From positions 124,001 through 188,000 of the forward strand of contig KE159592.1 of NCBI GenBank assembly GCA_000403255.2: a stretch of DNA of 64,000 nt, in the 5' to 3' direction. Both the position numbers and the translations under genes were made by a program. This document shows positions 50,364 through 59,043 of this stretch, piece by piece; position 1 is the first letter of the stretch; each line of letters starts with the position of its first letter. The notes under the pieces are model-generated. The model saw only the letters and a list, made by a program, of their open reading frames with translations. It did no database searches and was not told where the DNA came from. The stretch is from Lachnospiraceae bacterium 3-1 (GTDB lineage Bacteria; Bacillota; Clostridia; Lachnospirales; Lachnospiraceae).

Positions 50364-51749
50364 ATGGCAAAAAAGAAAAATAAAAAAGTTGTAAAATTTC
50401 ATAGAATGTCCCACCTAAATGTAGGGATTGTTGTGTTCCTTATTATTTTTGTTTATATGGTTTACAATATGTTTCAGTATTTTACGGAAAAGCAGACCGC
50501 AATCTATGAGGTCACACAGGGAACCATCACACAGGAGAATACTTTCACAGGCGTCATCCTGCGGGAAGAGAAGGTATTCAATGTTGAAAGCTCTGGCTAT
50601 ATCAATTATTATAACCGAGACGCTGAGAAGGTTAGCGTAAACTCCTACATCTATTCCATAGATGAAACAGGAGATTTTTACCAGGAAATTGCAAAACAGA
50701 ACGATGGGCAGCTCTTTACCGAAAAAGGATCTTATGATGAATTAGAAAAAACAGCGGCTAATTATGTACTTGGCTATTCCGATGAGAATTTCTATCAGGT
50801 ATATGCCTTTCAATATGATATGGAAGCAGAATTGATGGAAGCTATCAGCTCTCATGCGTTGGCAAGCCTTGGGAATTACTCTGGAAATTCCTCGGGACTT
50901 CATGTATATACAGCATCAGAGCCTGGAATTGTCGTATACAATACAGACGGCTTGGAGCATGTCACAACAGAAAATTTTACACAAGATATTTTTGATTCAT
51001 CTGCACATGCCAAAAGCAACCTGATATCCCGGGAACAGGTATCCACAGGGGAACCAGCTTATAAGCTGGTCACCAGCGAAACTTGGAATTTGATTATTCC
51101 TGTTTCTGAAAATCTGGCAAAAGACCTGGGAAAGGAATCCAGGATTCAAATTGAATTTAAAAAAGATGGTACAACTGCATGGGGAGATTCTCGTATTTTA
51201 AACCAGGAGGATGCATGGTATTTGATACTAACTTTTCAGAATTCAGTGATTCGGTTTGCCACAGACCGATATCTGGATGTCAAATTATTGCTGTCAGATA
51301 CCAATGGGCTGAAAATACCCAACACAGCTTTAACAGAGAAAAAATTCTTTCTGATTCCAAAGGAATTCCTTACAAAAGGTGGGAATAATAATACGAATGG
51401 CGTTATGCGCCAATATGAAGATGAGAAAGGTAAAACGATTATGGAGTTTGCTTCTGCCACTGTTGCAGAAGAGACTGAAGATATGTATTATATTACTGGA
51501 GAACAGTTAGAGAAGGGCGACAAAATTATAAAACCAGATTCCAATGAACCATATATCTTGGGTGAAACAGCCACACTCCAAGGAGTATATAACATTAATA
51601 AAGGTTATGCTATATTCCGAAAAGTGGAAATTCTTTTCCAGAATCAGGAATACTCTATTATTGATGTAGGTACAAATTATGGAATTTCCCTTTATGACCA
51701 TATTGCACTGGACGCTTCTTCTATAACAGAAAATGAAATTATTCATTAA
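50364..51749 (+). CDS. HlyD-like membrane-anchored protein
   Basis: A 461-residue protein with a basic N-terminus, one transmembrane helix (VGIVVFLIIFVYMVYNMFQY, about 20-39) and a large extracytoplasmic part with HlyD/RND-adaptor-like features: FTGVILREEKVFNVESSGYI as a barrel-sandwich half and LKIPNTALTEKKFFLIPKEF near residue 325. It is annotated as HlyD-family periplasmic adaptor in related clostridia, although no ABC transporter is adjacent and the organism has no outer membrane. It heads the yggS-sepF-ylmH series and may have a role in wall or division biology, which is inference. Confidence 0.72.
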   Translation: MAKKKNKKVVKFHRMSHLNVGIVVFLIIFVYMVYNMFQYFTEKQTAIYEVTQGTITQENTFTGVILREEKVFNVESSGYINYYNRDAEKVSVNSYIYSIDETGDFYQEIAKQNDGQLFTEKGSYDELEKTAANYVLGYSDENFYQVYAFQYDMEAELMEAISSHALASLGNYSGNSSGLHVYTASEPGIVVYNTDGLEHVTTENFTQDIFDSSAHAKSNLISREQVSTGEPAYKLVTSETWNLIIPVSENLAKDLGKESRIQIEFKKDGTTAWGDSRILNQEDAWYLILTFQNSVIRFATDRYLDVKLLLSDTNGLKIPNTALTEKKFFLIPKEFLTKGGNNNTNGVMRQYEDEKGKTIMEFASATVAEETEDMYYITGEQLEKGDKIIKPDSNEPYILGETATLQGVYNINKGYAIFRKVEILFQNQEYSIIDVGTNYGISLYDHIALDASSITENEIIH

Positions 51750-51783
51750 AGCATTTTTCAAATTCACCCTGGAGGACAAAGCT

Positions 51784-52473
51784 ATGGTAAAAGAAAATTT
51801 AATACAGGTACAGAATAATATAAAAGCAGCATGTGAAAAAGTGGGAAGAAACCAGGAAGAAGTAACATTGATCGCTGTCAGCAAAACCAAGCCCATTCCC
51901 TTGCTGGAAGAGGCATACAATGCAGGAAGCCGGAATTTTGGGGAAAATAAGGTACAAGAAATTATGGATAAATATCCTGTGCTTCCAACAGATATAAAGT
52001 GGCACATGATTGGACATTTGCAAAGGAATAAGGTGAAGTACATTATTGATAAGGTTACCTTAATCCATTCGGTAGATTCTTTGCGGCTGGCAGAAGAAAT
52101 CAGTAACCAGGCCAGCAAGAAGCAAGTAGAAGTAGATATTCTGGTAGAAATTAATATTGCCCAGGAAGAAAGTAAATTTGGAATCTCCCGTATAGAGGCT
52201 TTCCAATTGATAGAAGAGATTGCAAAACTTCCCAATATTCATATCAAAGGACTTATGACAATTGCCCCATTTGTGGAAAATCCAGAAGATAACCGGAAAT
52301 ATTTTCGTCAAATCAAGGAATTATCTGTTGACATAATGCAGAAAAACATTGATAATGTAAGTATGTCTGTGCTTTCCATGGGAATGACCGGTGATTACAT
52401 GGTAGCGGTAGAAGAAGGCGCTACCATGGTTCGTGTAGGAACAGGCATTTTTGGAGAAAGAAACTATAATTAG
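51784..52473 (+). CDS. YggS-type PLP homeostasis protein
   Basis: A 229-residue PLP-binding protein of the YggS/PLPBP family, a TIM-barrel without known catalysis that buffers PLP and affects amino-acid and vitamin B6 balance. The cofactor lysine lies in VTLIAVSKTKPI near residue 37, followed by NFGENKVQEI, IKWHMIGHLQRNK, and the C-terminal phosphate-binding LSMGMTGDYMVAVEEGATMV. ATG 51784 has GGAGGACAAAG upstream; the in-frame ATG at 51733 is inside the preceding gene. It sits ahead of sepF, as in many Firmicutes. Confidence 0.94.
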   Translation: MVKENLIQVQNNIKAACEKVGRNQEEVTLIAVSKTKPIPLLEEAYNAGSRNFGENKVQEIMDKYPVLPTDIKWHMIGHLQRNKVKYIIDKVTLIHSVDSLRLAEEISNQASKKQVEVDILVEINIAQEESKFGISRIEAFQLIEEIAKLPNIHIKGLMTIAPFVENPEDNRKYFRQIKELSVDIMQKNIDNVSMSVLSMGMTGDYMVAVEEGATMVRVGTGIFGERNYN

Positions 52474-52506
52474 TACAAAATTGATATTGTTATAAGGGAG
52501 ACTATT

Positions 52507-53028
52507 ATGGGAATGCTTGATAAATTTTTAGACGTAATGAGATTGAATTCGGATGATGATGATTTCTACGATGACGATTATTACGATGATGATTACGAAG
52601 AGGAAAAGCCAAAGAGAAGAAGCTCTACCAAAGAGAAGAATTCTGAAGCTGAAGAAGAATCCTATGAAGAAAAACGTCCCCGTCCAGTGAAATCACAAAA
52701 GGTTACACCTATGCGCCCTTCCAAAAGACAGAATGTATCTGGTATGGAGGTTTGTGTCATTAAGCCAACCACCGTAGATGATGCAAGGGAGATTACAGAG
52801 ACTTTGCTTTTGGACAGGACAGTCGTGTTGAATGTGGAAGGCTTGGATGTGGATATTGCACAGCGGATTATTGATTTTACTTCAGGCTCTTGCTTTGCAA
52901 TCAGCGGAAACCTTCAAAAGATTTCTAATTACATATTTATTATTACACCGCCAAGTGTGGATATTTCTGGGGATTTTGCCACAAATATTATGGATTCCTT
53001 TGATGTTCCTCCCATTAAGGAATTTTGA
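52507..53028 (+). CDS. sepF: Cell division protein SepF
   Basis: Membrane-binding ring protein that tethers and bundles FtsZ. The 173-residue protein has the N-terminal amphipathic helix (MGMLDKFLDVMRL), a very acidic linker (DDDDFYDDDYYDDDYEEE), and the SepF core in which VCVIKPTTVDDAREITETLL, VVLNVEGLDVDIAQRIIDFT and the glycine-containing SGSCFAISGNLQKIS are conserved. The acidic linker is longer than in B. subtilis. The next gene follows within 12 nt. Confidence 0.95.
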   Translation: MGMLDKFLDVMRLNSDDDDFYDDDYYDDDYEEEKPKRRSSTKEKNSEAEEESYEEKRPRPVKSQKVTPMRPSKRQNVSGMEVCVIKPTTVDDAREITETLLLDRTVVLNVEGLDVDIAQRIIDFTSGSCFAISGNLQKISNYIFIITPPSVDISGDFATNIMDSFDVPPIKEF

Positions 53029-53039
53029 GGAAGATAGCT

Positions 53040-53792
53040 ATGGAAAAGGATGAAGTATTACTGGCAAAACGTTTTATGGATTTATCCCGACAGGCACAGC
53101 AAAAAAATATTGTTTTATTTAGTGATTTTCTAAACTTAAATGAATTAAATATCTTTCGTCAGCAAGGTTCAGAGTTATACTCTGATTTTCAACTTTCTGG
53201 CGGCTATGAATTAAGTGAGCGTCAGATGATTGCATTTTTACCTGATGCTCTTTGTTATGACTGGAATTTTCCAATTTCCTGTTTGAAAATCACCCCAGTT
53301 AATATTAAGTTTGCAGAAAAATTAAATCATCGGGATGTACTTGGAAGTCTGATGAATCTTGGAATTGAACGTTCCATGTTGGGAGATATTCTAGTGGATG
53401 AAACATTAATTTATGTATTCTGTCACAAAAAAATTTCAGAATACCTGATGGAAGCTCTCACACGGATTCGTCACACTACTGTTTTGATAGAGCTAGCGGC
53501 AGCAGAAGAGGTAAAGATAGAACCTCAAAAAGAATCTGGAGAAGGCATTATAAGCTCCAATCGGCTGGACAGTGTGATTGCCTGCATCTGTAAAGTTTCC
53601 CGTTCTCAAGCAAGTCAGTGGATTCGCAGCGGACGTGTATTCATCAATAATAAAGAAATACTCCAAACTACTTATGAATGTAAACCCCTGGAATTGATTT
53701 CTGTGCGCTCCTTTGGGCGGTTCCGTTTTCTGGGAGATAACGGCGAAACACGAAAGGGGCGACTGAAAATACAGTTCGAAAAGTATCTGTAA
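53040..53792 (+). CDS. YlmH-type S4-domain RNA-binding protein
   Basis: A 250-residue protein of the YlmH family, found in the division cluster of most Firmicutes. The N-terminal domains are YlmH-specific (FSDFLNLNELNIFRQQG; GSLMNLGIERSMLGDILVDE), and the C-terminus is an S4 RNA-binding fold (SNRLDSVIACICKVSRSQAS, then QWIRSGRVFINNKEI). YlmH binds ribosomes and has been linked to rescue of stalled translation. ATG 53040 is preferred to TTG 53025 because TGAGGAAG lies between them. A 76-nt repeat follows its stop. Confidence 0.9.
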   Translation: MEKDEVLLAKRFMDLSRQAQQKNIVLFSDFLNLNELNIFRQQGSELYSDFQLSGGYELSERQMIAFLPDALCYDWNFPISCLKITPVNIKFAEKLNHRDVLGSLMNLGIERSMLGDILVDETLIYVFCHKKISEYLMEALTRIRHTTVLIELAAAEEVKIEPQKESGEGIISSNRLDSVIACICKVSRSQASQWIRSGRVFINNKEILQTTYECKPLELISVRSFGRFRFLGDNGETRKGRLKIQFEKYL

Positions 53793-53820
53793 TTTCAAAG
53801 AATATATTAGATTTGCAAAA

Positions 53821-53896
53821 GCGTATTTGACCCTCGCGGCATTCGCCAAATATCCAATAGGGCGCGGCTGCTTGGCTCATTGCTCGCGGGAATAAA
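53821..53896 (+). repeat. 76-nt structured repeat, copy A
   Basis: Aligned without gaps to 57314-57389 at 64 of 76 positions. It can fold as CCC..GCG (53831-53838) with CGC..GGG (53885-53890) outside and GCCAA (53845-53849) with TTGGC (53872-53876) inside. It lies between the YlmH-like gene and aroB, 28 nt after the stop. It may be an RNA element or a small non-autonomous repeat. Confidence 0.65.
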
Positions 53897-53913
53897 TAAT
53901 AGAAAGGATTGAT

Positions 53914-55041
53914 ATGGCTTACATATCAGGGATTATTATGGGAAAGACAATTACAGTATCTTATCATAAAACACCATGTTACAACATTGAGCTGCAGAAA
54001 GATTTTCGTTTGCTTCCAGAAAAGTTAAAAGAGCTTGGGTATGGCAAGAATCGGGCTTGTATTGTCACAGAAACAGTTGTAGAAAAATTTTATCTGGAAG
54101 AAGTGAAATCATTACTTTCCCCTATGTTTGCTTTGTGTACCTCCTTTGTGTTTGAGGAAGGGGAGAGTAATAAGAACACGGATACAGTTGGAAAGCTATA
54201 TAACCATCTAATTCAAAATTCCTTTGATCGGAAAGATGTATTAATTGCGTTAGGTGGGGGAGTCACTGGGGATTTGACTGGATTTGCAGCGGCTACTTAC
54301 CTGCGGGGCATTGATTTTGTACAGGTTCCTACCTCCTTGTTGGCGCAAACGGATAGCAGCATTGGTGGAAAAACAGGGGTGGATTTTTTACAGTACAAAA
54401 ATATGGTGGGGGCTTTTTATATGCCAAAACTTGTCTATATGAATATTTCCACCTTAAAGACATTACCCAAGCGTCAATTTTCTTCAGGGACGGCTGAGTT
54501 AATTAAGCATGGCTTTATCAAAGACAACTCGTATACAAATCTCATTCGAAGCCATAGGGAAGCCATGATATCTCAGAATTATGAAACAATGGAAGAAATC
54601 ATTTACCGAAGCTGCCTCATCAAACGGGATGTGGTAGAGCGAGACCCCAAAGAGCAGGGAGAGCGCGCTTTATTAAATTTTGGTCATACCATTGGCCATG
54701 CGATTGAAAAATTATCTGATTTTACCCTTTATCATGGGGAATGTGTATCTCTTGGTATGGTAAGCGCAGGATATATTTCCCTTCAAAAAGGAAATATCAC
54801 TCAGGAACAGTTAGAAGAACTCAAACATATTTTATCAGGGTTCGGCCTGCCAATTACTTTGGAGAATTTTCCTCATTCTCCAGAAGATATCCTTGCAACA
54901 ACCAAGTTGGATAAAAAAATGGAATCAGGAAAAATTAAGTTTGTTTTATTAAAAACCCTTGGAGATGCATATATTACAAAAGAATTAGAAGATTCTGATC
55001 TTTTAGAAGGAATTCGTTATATTATGGGAGCAATCGTATGA
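53914..55041 (+). CDS. aroB: 3-dehydroquinate synthase
   Basis: Second step of the shikimate pathway: converts DAHP to 3-dehydroquinate using NAD and a divalent metal. The 375-residue protein has the nucleotide-binding loop ALGGGVTGDLTGFAAATYLR, VPTSLLAQTDSSIGGKTGVD, AELIKHGFI, and the metal ligands in NFGHTIGHAIE and LYHGECVSLGM. The start at 53914 follows AAAGGATT; an internal ATG at 53938 is possible. No other shikimate gene is nearby, so it is isolated between division genes and lspA. It overlaps lspA by 4 nt. Confidence 0.96.
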   Translation: MAYISGIIMGKTITVSYHKTPCYNIELQKDFRLLPEKLKELGYGKNRACIVTETVVEKFYLEEVKSLLSPMFALCTSFVFEEGESNKNTDTVGKLYNHLIQNSFDRKDVLIALGGGVTGDLTGFAAATYLRGIDFVQVPTSLLAQTDSSIGGKTGVDFLQYKNMVGAFYMPKLVYMNISTLKTLPKRQFSSGTAELIKHGFIKDNSYTNLIRSHREAMISQNYETMEEIIYRSCLIKRDVVERDPKEQGERALLNFGHTIGHAIEKLSDFTLYHGECVSLGMVSAGYISLQKGNITQEQLEELKHILSGFGLPITLENFPHSPEDILATTKLDKKMESGKIKFVLLKTLGDAYITKELEDSDLLEGIRYIMGAIV

Positions 55042-55562
55042 ATACAAAAAAAAGAAATAGCTGTATCCTTTATGCTGTTGGTGTATTACTTCTTTTGCTA
55101 GTGGACCAGTTTACAAAGTATCTGGCCTCCACTTATTTAAAAAATGGAAGTGATGTGATTCTCATCAAGGATATTTTTCAATTGCACTATCTGGAGAACC
55201 GTGGAGCAGCCTTTGGAATGCTGCAAGGACAGAAGCTGTGGTTTGTAATCAGTACAGTGATTATGCTGACACTTATGGTTCTAGTATATTTTCGTACGCC
55301 TGTGGAGAAAAAGTACGGTTGGATACGTTTTATCCTGGCGCTTTTAACTGCAGGGGCAATTGGCAACTTAATCGATCGTTTGCGCCTGAATTATGTGGTG
55401 GACTTTTTTTATTTTGAATTAATCAATTTTCCTGTTTTTAATGTAGCAGACATTTATGTAACGGTCGGCATGGCTCTGTTAATTATTCTTGTTTTCTTTT
55501 ATTATAAAGATGAAGAATTAGAAATCCTCTGGCCATGGAAAAAGAAGGAGCAGGAGAAATGA
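55038..55562 (+). CDS. lspA: Lipoprotein signal peptidase LspA
   Basis: Aspartic protease of the membrane that removes signal peptides from diacylated prolipoproteins. The 174-residue protein has four transmembrane helices. The two catalytic aspartates lie in GAIGNLIDRLRL and FPVFNVADIYVTVG, and HYLENRGAAFGML is the third family motif. ATGA overlaps connect it to aroB upstream and to the pseudouridine synthase downstream, so the three are coupled. lspA-rluD pairing is common in Firmicutes. Confidence 0.96.
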   Translation: MNTKKRNSCILYAVGVLLLLLVDQFTKYLASTYLKNGSDVILIKDIFQLHYLENRGAAFGMLQGQKLWFVISTVIMLTLMVLVYFRTPVEKKYGWIRFILALLTAGAIGNLIDRLRLNYVVDFFYFELINFPVFNVADIYVTVGMALLIILVFFYYKDEELEILWPWKKKEQEK

Positions 55563-56479
55563 GAGAGCAAGAGGATGTACGGGAATTTCAGGTAGTGGGA
55601 CAAGCAGGAGAGCGGTTGGATAAATTTCTTTCAGAAGCATGTGCAGACTGTTCCCGGTCTTTTCTTCAAAAGCTTGTGAAAGAAGGACGGGTATTGGTAA
55701 ATCAACAGGCACAAAAAGCAAATTACAAAGTAAATGAAAAAGATTTGATCCAGGTATACATCCCTCCAGCACAGGAAATCGAAATTCTTCCAGAAAATAT
55801 ACCATTGGATATTCTTTATGAAGATTCCGAGCTTTTGATTGTAAATAAACCAAAAGGGATGGTGGTGCATCCTTCCGCTGGACATTATTCTGGCACGTTG
55901 GTAAATGCAGTGATGTATCACTGTAAGGATAGTCTCTCTGGCATCAATGGGATCATCCGTCCAGGCATCGTTCACCGGATTGACATGGATACTACAGGAA
56001 CGCTAATTGTTTGTAAAAATGATAACGCCCATATCAAAATCGCGCAACAGATTAAAGTTCATTCGGTTACCAGGCGATACCTTGGCATTGTCAAGGGAAT
56101 TGTTCAACAAGACAACGGCACAATTGAAGGAACCATTGGCAGACATCCCACTGACCGGAAAAAGATGGCAATCAATGTGCCAAACGGGAAACCTGCAGTG
56201 ACCCATTATAAAACTCTACAGCGTTTTTCCAAACACAGTTATATGGAATTTGAACTGGAAACAGGGCGGACACATCAAATTCGTGTCCATATGGCAAGCA
56301 TTCGCCATCCTTTGCTTGGAGATGAAGTGTATGGAACTGGAAAAAGTCCATGGAAGCTTCAAGGACAGACGCTTCATGCAGCAACCATCGGTTTTCTCCA
56401 TCCGGTTACAGAAGAATATTTGGAAGTGACAGCGCCTTTACCAGAATATTTTGAAGAGCTTCTGAAGAAAAACCTGTAA
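55559..56479 (+). CDS. RluD-family RNA pseudouridine synthase
   Basis: A 306-residue pseudouridine synthase acting on 23S rRNA or another RNA (RluD/YlyB type). The N-terminal S4 domain (about 15-70: ERLDKFLSEACADCSRSFLQ, KLVKEGRVLVNQQAQKANYK) precedes the catalytic domain, whose aspartate lies in the signature HRIDMDTTGTLIV near residue 145. ETGRTHQIRVHMASIRHPLLGDEVYG is the second conserved block. ATG 55559 with AAGGAGCAGGAG is chosen; ATG 55535 lies inside lspA upstream of that site. Confidence 0.93.
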   Translation: MREQEDVREFQVVGQAGERLDKFLSEACADCSRSFLQKLVKEGRVLVNQQAQKANYKVNEKDLIQVYIPPAQEIEILPENIPLDILYEDSELLIVNKPKGMVVHPSAGHYSGTLVNAVMYHCKDSLSGINGIIRPGIVHRIDMDTTGTLIVCKNDNAHIKIAQQIKVHSVTRRYLGIVKGIVQQDNGTIEGTIGRHPTDRKKMAINVPNGKPAVTHYKTLQRFSKHSYMEFELETGRTHQIRVHMASIRHPLLGDEVYGTGKSPWKLQGQTLHAATIGFLHPVTEEYLEVTAPLPEYFEELLKKNL

Positions 56480-56533
56480 CATGATTTCAGTAACTGATTT
56501 CTACTTCATTGTAGTAAATTGTTAGAAATTTTA

Positions 56534-56562
56534 TATACATTTCAGAAAAATTATGCTATAAT
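56534..56562 (+). promoter_or_regulatory. Predicted extended -10 promoter of the cytidylate-kinase-like gene
   Basis: TATACA (56534-56539), a 17-nt spacer ending TATGC and a perfect TATAAT (56557-56562), leaving a 103-nt leader before the ATG at 56666. Confidence 0.6.
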
Positions 56563-56665
56563 ATCAATATAATTTGTAATCAAGACAGAATTTTTGAGAC
56601 ACCAGCTTTTGATAACCGTGTAGATCGGACAGAAGGGTGTTTTAAAGTGGGAAGGTGGTATTTGT

Positions 56666-57307
56666 ATGGAACAATTTGTAATCACAATAGGACGGGAATA
56701 TGGCAGCGGCGGTTTAGATATTGGCAGAATGCTTTCAGAAAAATTAAATGTGAAATGCTATGATAAGGAACTGCTTTCCATGGCTGCCAAAGAAAGTGGG
56801 TTGTGCCAAGAAATTTTTGAAAATCACGATGAGAAACCTACCAGCAGTTTTCTTTATTCACTGGTTATGGATACTTATTCCGTCAGCGGTTATACCTCAG
56901 CCCCTTTTCTGGATATGCCATTAAACCATAAAGTATTTCTGGCACAATTTGAGACCATTAAAAATCTTGCGAAAAAGGAATCCTGCATTATCGTTGGCCG
57001 TTGTGCCGATTATGCACTTTCAGAACATCCCAACTGTATCAACGTATTTATCCATGCTGATATGGAGTTTCGTATCAATCATATTATGGAAACATATGAT
57101 CTATCCAAAGACAAAGCAGTAGATATGATCCATAAAACAGATAAAAAGCGTGCAAGTTATTACAATTATTACTCCAGTAAAAAGTGGGGAGATTCCAGAA
57201 GCTATCATTTGACTCTGGACAGCAGCCAACTTGGACTACAAGGATGCGGTGAGATGATCCTGAATTATATGGATATCTTGAAAAGAAATCAAATATCCCA
57301 CAGATAA
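56666..57307 (+). CDS. Cytidylate kinase-like protein
   Basis: A 213-residue protein of the cytidylate kinase-like family (AAA-like P-loop). The N-terminal VITIGREYGSGGLDIGRMLS carries the phosphate-binding loop (GREYGSGG), and CIIVGRCADYAL and VFIHADMEFRINHIM are further family motifs. Members are widespread in gut clostridia and distinct from the essential Cmk; the substrate is not established. The gene has its own promoter, and the 76-nt repeat follows 6 nt after its stop. Confidence 0.88.
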   Translation: MEQFVITIGREYGSGGLDIGRMLSEKLNVKCYDKELLSMAAKESGLCQEIFENHDEKPTSSFLYSLVMDTYSVSGYTSAPFLDMPLNHKVFLAQFETIKNLAKKESCIIVGRCADYALSEHPNCINVFIHADMEFRINHIMETYDLSKDKAVDMIHKTDKKRASYYNYYSSKKWGDSRSYHLTLDSSQLGLQGCGEMILNYMDILKRNQISHR

Positions 57308-57313
57308 ACTAGG

Positions 57314-57389
57314 GTGTATTTGACCCTGGCGGCATTCACCAAATATCCGCCAAGGTGCGGCTGCTTGGTGAATTGCTCGTGGGAATAAA
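57314..57389 (+). repeat. 76-nt structured repeat, copy B
   Basis: Pairs with the copy at 53821. Here ATTCACCAA (57334-57342) and TTGGTGAAT (57365-57373) are perfectly complementary over 9 bp, and the G-C pair of copy A has become A-T. It lies between the cytidylate-kinase-like gene and the 3' end of the tyrosine recombinase. Confidence 0.65.
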
Positions 57390-57399
57390 CGGAAATCAT

Positions 57400-58464
57400 T
57401 TAATTATCCTCATGAAAAATGCTTCCGGAAAATTTACCTGCCAGTTTTCTTCGCTCATCATCAATGGCAGCATAGTGCTGGCGGGTAGTTTCCACACTTT
57501 TATGCCCCAATGCATCGGCAACCAGATAGATATCGCCGGTTTCTTTGTAAAGGTTGGTTCCATAAGTGCTCCGTAACTTGTGAGGTGTAATTTTTTTACT
57601 GATATTTGCTGCGCCTGTATATTTCTTAACCAGTTTTTCTACGGAGCGTGTCGTAAGCCGACTGTATTTTAAGGAGAGGAAGAGTGCATTCTCATGTTCT
57701 GGAAGGGCTTTTTCTGCCAGCAGAGGGCGTTCCATTTCCAAATAATCCAGCAATGCATTGCATACCTCTTCCCCAAAATAAACCATAGATTCATTTCCAC
57801 CTTTTCGAACAATCCGCATGCCTTGGTTCTTGAAGCTCACATCATTCACATCTAAACCCACACATTCTGACACACGGATTCCCGTTCCTAATAATAAAGT
57901 CAAAATGGCAATGTCCCTGTATTTCGTTTTCTGATAAGAAGCAAGCTGCTTTGCCGTAAGAGAGCTTCCATTTTCTACAGTAGCAATCAATTCTGCAACT
58001 TCATCTTTATCCAGACGGATAATATTTTCCTTATGCTTTTTCGGTGTTTCTATCATGGAAGGAGCGTTAGTCTTGATAAATTCCTTTTTAAAATAATAAT
58101 TGTACATGGTACGGATGGCTGATAATTTTCGGGATTTCCCTTTTTCTCCATTGGTGACCGCTTGCCCATCTTTTTTTTCATAATAAGACAAATAAGCCAG
58201 GTATTCTTCAATGTCTACCGGCGTCAATTCATCCAAAACAGAAATGGGAATATCATGCATAGGCATTTTTCCATATCTTGGATTATTGGCCTGGATAAAT
58301 TCAAAAAACAGGCGAATGTCATATCCATAAGATAATCTGGTTCGGGATGCTGTATTTCTTGTATCCAAATATCGAAAAAATTCTGTACAGAACTTTGGAA
58401 GCTCTTTTAGTAATTCTTGCAGTTTCCGTTTATTTTCTAAATTGATTTTTTCTACGTAATCCAT
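57400..58464 (-). CDS. Tyrosine recombinase (XerC/D-like)
   Basis: A 354-residue tyrosine recombinase. The N-terminal SAM-like DNA-binding domain spans about 20-135 and the catalytic domain about 150-345, with Arg197 in GTGIRVSE, Lys221, His295-x-x-Arg298 in HKLRSTYG, His321 in LGHKSVE and the nucleophile Tyr331. All six active-site residues are present. The closest type is the Lachnospiraceae XerC/XerD-like recombinase, perhaps the chromosome-dimer resolvase, since no mobile-element genes adjoin it. ATG 58464 follows AAGGAGG; an ATG at 58539 lies upstream of a hairpin and is less likely. Confidence 0.88.
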   Translation of the reverse strand: MDYVEKINLENKRKLQELLKELPKFCTEFFRYLDTRNTASRTRLSYGYDIRLFFEFIQANNPRYGKMPMHDIPISVLDELTPVDIEEYLAYLSYYEKKDGQAVTNGEKGKSRKLSAIRTMYNYYFKKEFIKTNAPSMIETPKKHKENIIRLDKDEVAELIATVENGSSLTAKQLASYQKTKYRDIAILTLLLGTGIRVSECVGLDVNDVSFKNQGMRIVRKGGNESMVYFGEEVCNALLDYLEMERPLLAEKALPEHENALFLSLKYSRLTTRSVEKLVKKYTGAANISKKITPHKLRSTYGTNLYKETGDIYLVADALGHKSVETTRQHYAAIDDERRKLAGKFSGSIFHEDN

Positions 58465-58477
58465 TGTTTCCTCCTTA

Positions 58478-58509
58478 TCAGTTCGTAAAATCAACATTTC
58501 GCGAACTGA
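58478..58509 (-). promoter_or_regulatory. Inverted repeat directly ahead of the recombinase ribosome binding site
   Basis: TCAGTTCG (58478-58485) and CGAACTGA (58502-58509) are perfect 8-bp arms spaced 16 nt. On the mRNA they form a stem ending immediately before AAGGAGG. It could be an operator or a translation-control hairpin. Confidence 0.45.
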
Positions 58510-58560
58510 TAGATTGTTTTCCCCGAGAGCTTTATCCACTCTTTCTATGTGAGTTTCGTT

Positions 58561-59010
58561 TTAACAAATTTCGTTAGAATCTAAAATAACGGTAAAGGGT
58601 CCGTCATTCAATAAGGATATTTTCATATTTGCGCCAAAAGAACCTGTTTCCACAATGGGAATCTGTTTTTTGCATTCTGAAATAATATATTCATATAATT
58701 CCTCTGCAAGGGTTGGATTGCCAGCTTTTGTAAAGGAAGGTCTGTTTCCTTTTTTGCAATCGGCATACAAGGTAAATTGCGAAATTAAAAGCAATTCCCC
58801 AGAAACATCCTTAAGGGCCAGATTTGTTTTTCCATTTTCATCCTCAAAAATGCGCATATTGATTAATTTATAGATCATTTTATCAGCAATTTCATTGGTA
58901 TCCTCCTGGCTGATGCCAATGAAAACAAGAAATCCTTTTTTGATTTTTCCAATGATAGTTTGTTCGACCTCAACCTCTGCGTGGGTGACACGCTGAATGA
59001 CAAATCTCAT
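58561..59010 (-). CDS. dtd: D-aminoacyl-tRNA deacylase
   Basis: Hydrolyses D-aminoacyl-tRNAs, mainly D-Tyr and glycine mischarged on tRNA-Ala, as a proofreading step. The 149-residue protein has the start [16 protein letters not shown], the [17 protein letters not shown] motif with the conserved Ser-Gln-Phe-Thr, and the C-terminal NDGPFTVIL Gly-Pro motif that excludes L-amino acids. AGAGGAG precedes the ATG at 59010. It follows hemW on the minus strand with a 33-nt gap. Confidence 0.96.
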   Translation of the reverse strand: MRFVIQRVTHAEVEVEQTIIGKIKKGFLVFIGISQEDTNEIADKMIYKLINMRIFEDENGKTNLALKDVSGELLLISQFTLYADCKKGNRPSFTKAGNPTLAEELYEYIISECKKQIPIVETGSFGANMKISLLNDGPFTVILDSNEIC

Positions 59011-59043
59011 AAGTATGCTCCTCTTCTATTCTTGGTTGTTCCT

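Noticed and set aside
58478-58509. LexA-type SOS box ahead of the tyrosine recombinase
   Set aside because: The GTTCG/CGAAC arms are 16 nt apart, whereas a Gram-positive LexA box needs CGAAC-N4-GTTCG; kept as a hairpin only.
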